Shown here one piece after another: positions 63,817 through 64,000 of a stretch of DNA of 64,000 nt. Numbering within the stretch: the stretch's first letter is position 1; each line of letters begins with the position of its first letter. Source of the DNA: Nitrospira sp. CG24B (GTDB lineage: Bacteria; Nitrospirota; Nitrospiria; Nitrospirales; Nitrospiraceae); contig NEWS02000001.1 in assembly GCA_002869845.2 (NCBI GenBank), positions 1-64,000 on the forward strand. Direction: 5' to 3'. Position numbers and translations under genes: made by a program. A model generated the notes under the pieces. The model had not been told where the DNA came from. It searched no databases and worked only from the letters and a program-made list of their open reading frames with translations.

Positions 63817-64000
63817 TCAAAACCGAGAGGCGGTGAGGGTCACATCCGCATGTTCCCAGACTTGTTTCCATTGTTCTTCCGCGGCATCGGCTTCACGGCC
63901 TTTCCGCTGAGCGCGAAGACTCTGCATGAGTCCAAACTGGGCCCAGCCGTTCCGTGGATTCTTGGTCAGATCCGCTCGGTAGACCGCTTCCGCCTTACCC
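63817..64000 (-). CDS. C-terminal end of a TPR-like protein (partial, runs off the right edge)
   Basis: The last 61 codons are visible on the minus strand: AEAVYRADLTKNPRNGWAQFGLMQSLRAQ, then EEQWKQVWEHADVTLTASRF and a stop at 63817. The helix-turn pattern with PRNGWAQFGLMQSLRAQRKG is a tetratricopeptide repeat, typical for the end of TPR proteins of unknown function. The start and the rest lie outside the window. The TIGR00725-type gene begins 29 bases later. Confidence 0.7.
   Translation of the reverse strand, partial: GKAEAVYRADLTKNPRNGWAQFGLMQSLRAQRKGREADAAEEQWKQVWEHADVTLTASRF

Overview
The window reads as a stretch of chromosome from a Nitrospira-like bacterium (phylum Nitrospirota). 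The reasons are the style of the encoded proteins, a moderately GC-rich composition, a citramalate route to isoleucine, an ApgM-like protein inside a threonine operon, and a dispersed palindromic repeat of a kind I recall from Nitrospira intergenic regions. The genus is an inference; no rRNA gene is present. I see no insertion sequence, prophage or CRISPR array. Almost all of the DNA is coding, and the two edges cut genes (a two-receiver regulator on the left, a TPR-like protein on the right).

Layout. 1-3.2 kb: response regulator fragment, then phoH-ybeY-ftsY (minus). 3.2-18.6 kb: a type IV pilus region, almost all minus strand: prepilin peptidase pilD; a first minor-pilin set (fimT, pilV, pilW, long pilX-like); the assembly ATPase pilB; a divergent PilZ gene; then a second minor-pilin set (fimU, pilV, pilW, pilX) that runs into a PilY2-like gene, pilY1 and an Ig-like lipoprotein. 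18.8-22.9 kb: a stand-alone LuxR-type DNA-binding protein, rlmB-type methylase, cysS, dedA, surE, tRNA-Pro(GGG). 23.0-23.9 kb: merR-like gene and ihfA. 24-31.8 kb: amino-acid biosynthesis (cimA, lysC, ApgM-like putative homoserine kinase, thrC, hom, alaC-type aminotransferase).

32-38 kb (plus): pdxJ, nnr, tsaE, lapA, mutS. 38-39.3 kb: two unknown exported proteins. 39.5-51.8 kb (minus): a long collinear run DUF192 - Rieske - chagasin-like inhibitor - D-amino-acid aminotransferase - terminator/attenuator - rimP - nusA - infB - DUF503 - rbfA - truB - rpsO - structured leader - pnp - M16 peptidase. 51.9-54.6 kb: ferredoxin, cupredoxin, CBS protein and MEKHLA protein. 54.6-57 kb: leuCD and a small membrane-anchored protein. 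57-64 kb: corA, CysQ-like phosphatase, lipoprotein, aminotransferase, second PilZ protein, an HNH nuclease with a possible frameshift, exported msrA, TIGR00725 protein.

How the parts connect. PilD would process all eight prepilin-like proteins here and PilB would power pilus assembly; the two PilZ proteins suggest c-di-GMP control of surface behaviour. LysC, Hom, the ApgM-like protein and ThrC would convert aspartate to threonine, and no classical thrB is present to supply homoserine kinase. CimA would need the LeuCD isomerase encoded 29 kb away, so isoleucine and leucine synthesis share parts. The rimP-to-pnp block is the conserved transcription/translation/RNA-decay operon and carries two RNA control elements: a terminator directly before rimP and a long hairpin before pnp. 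The most notable features are the active-site-degenerate ApgM-like protein in the threonine operon and a palindromic repeat family whose end supplies the stop codon of both genes it abuts.
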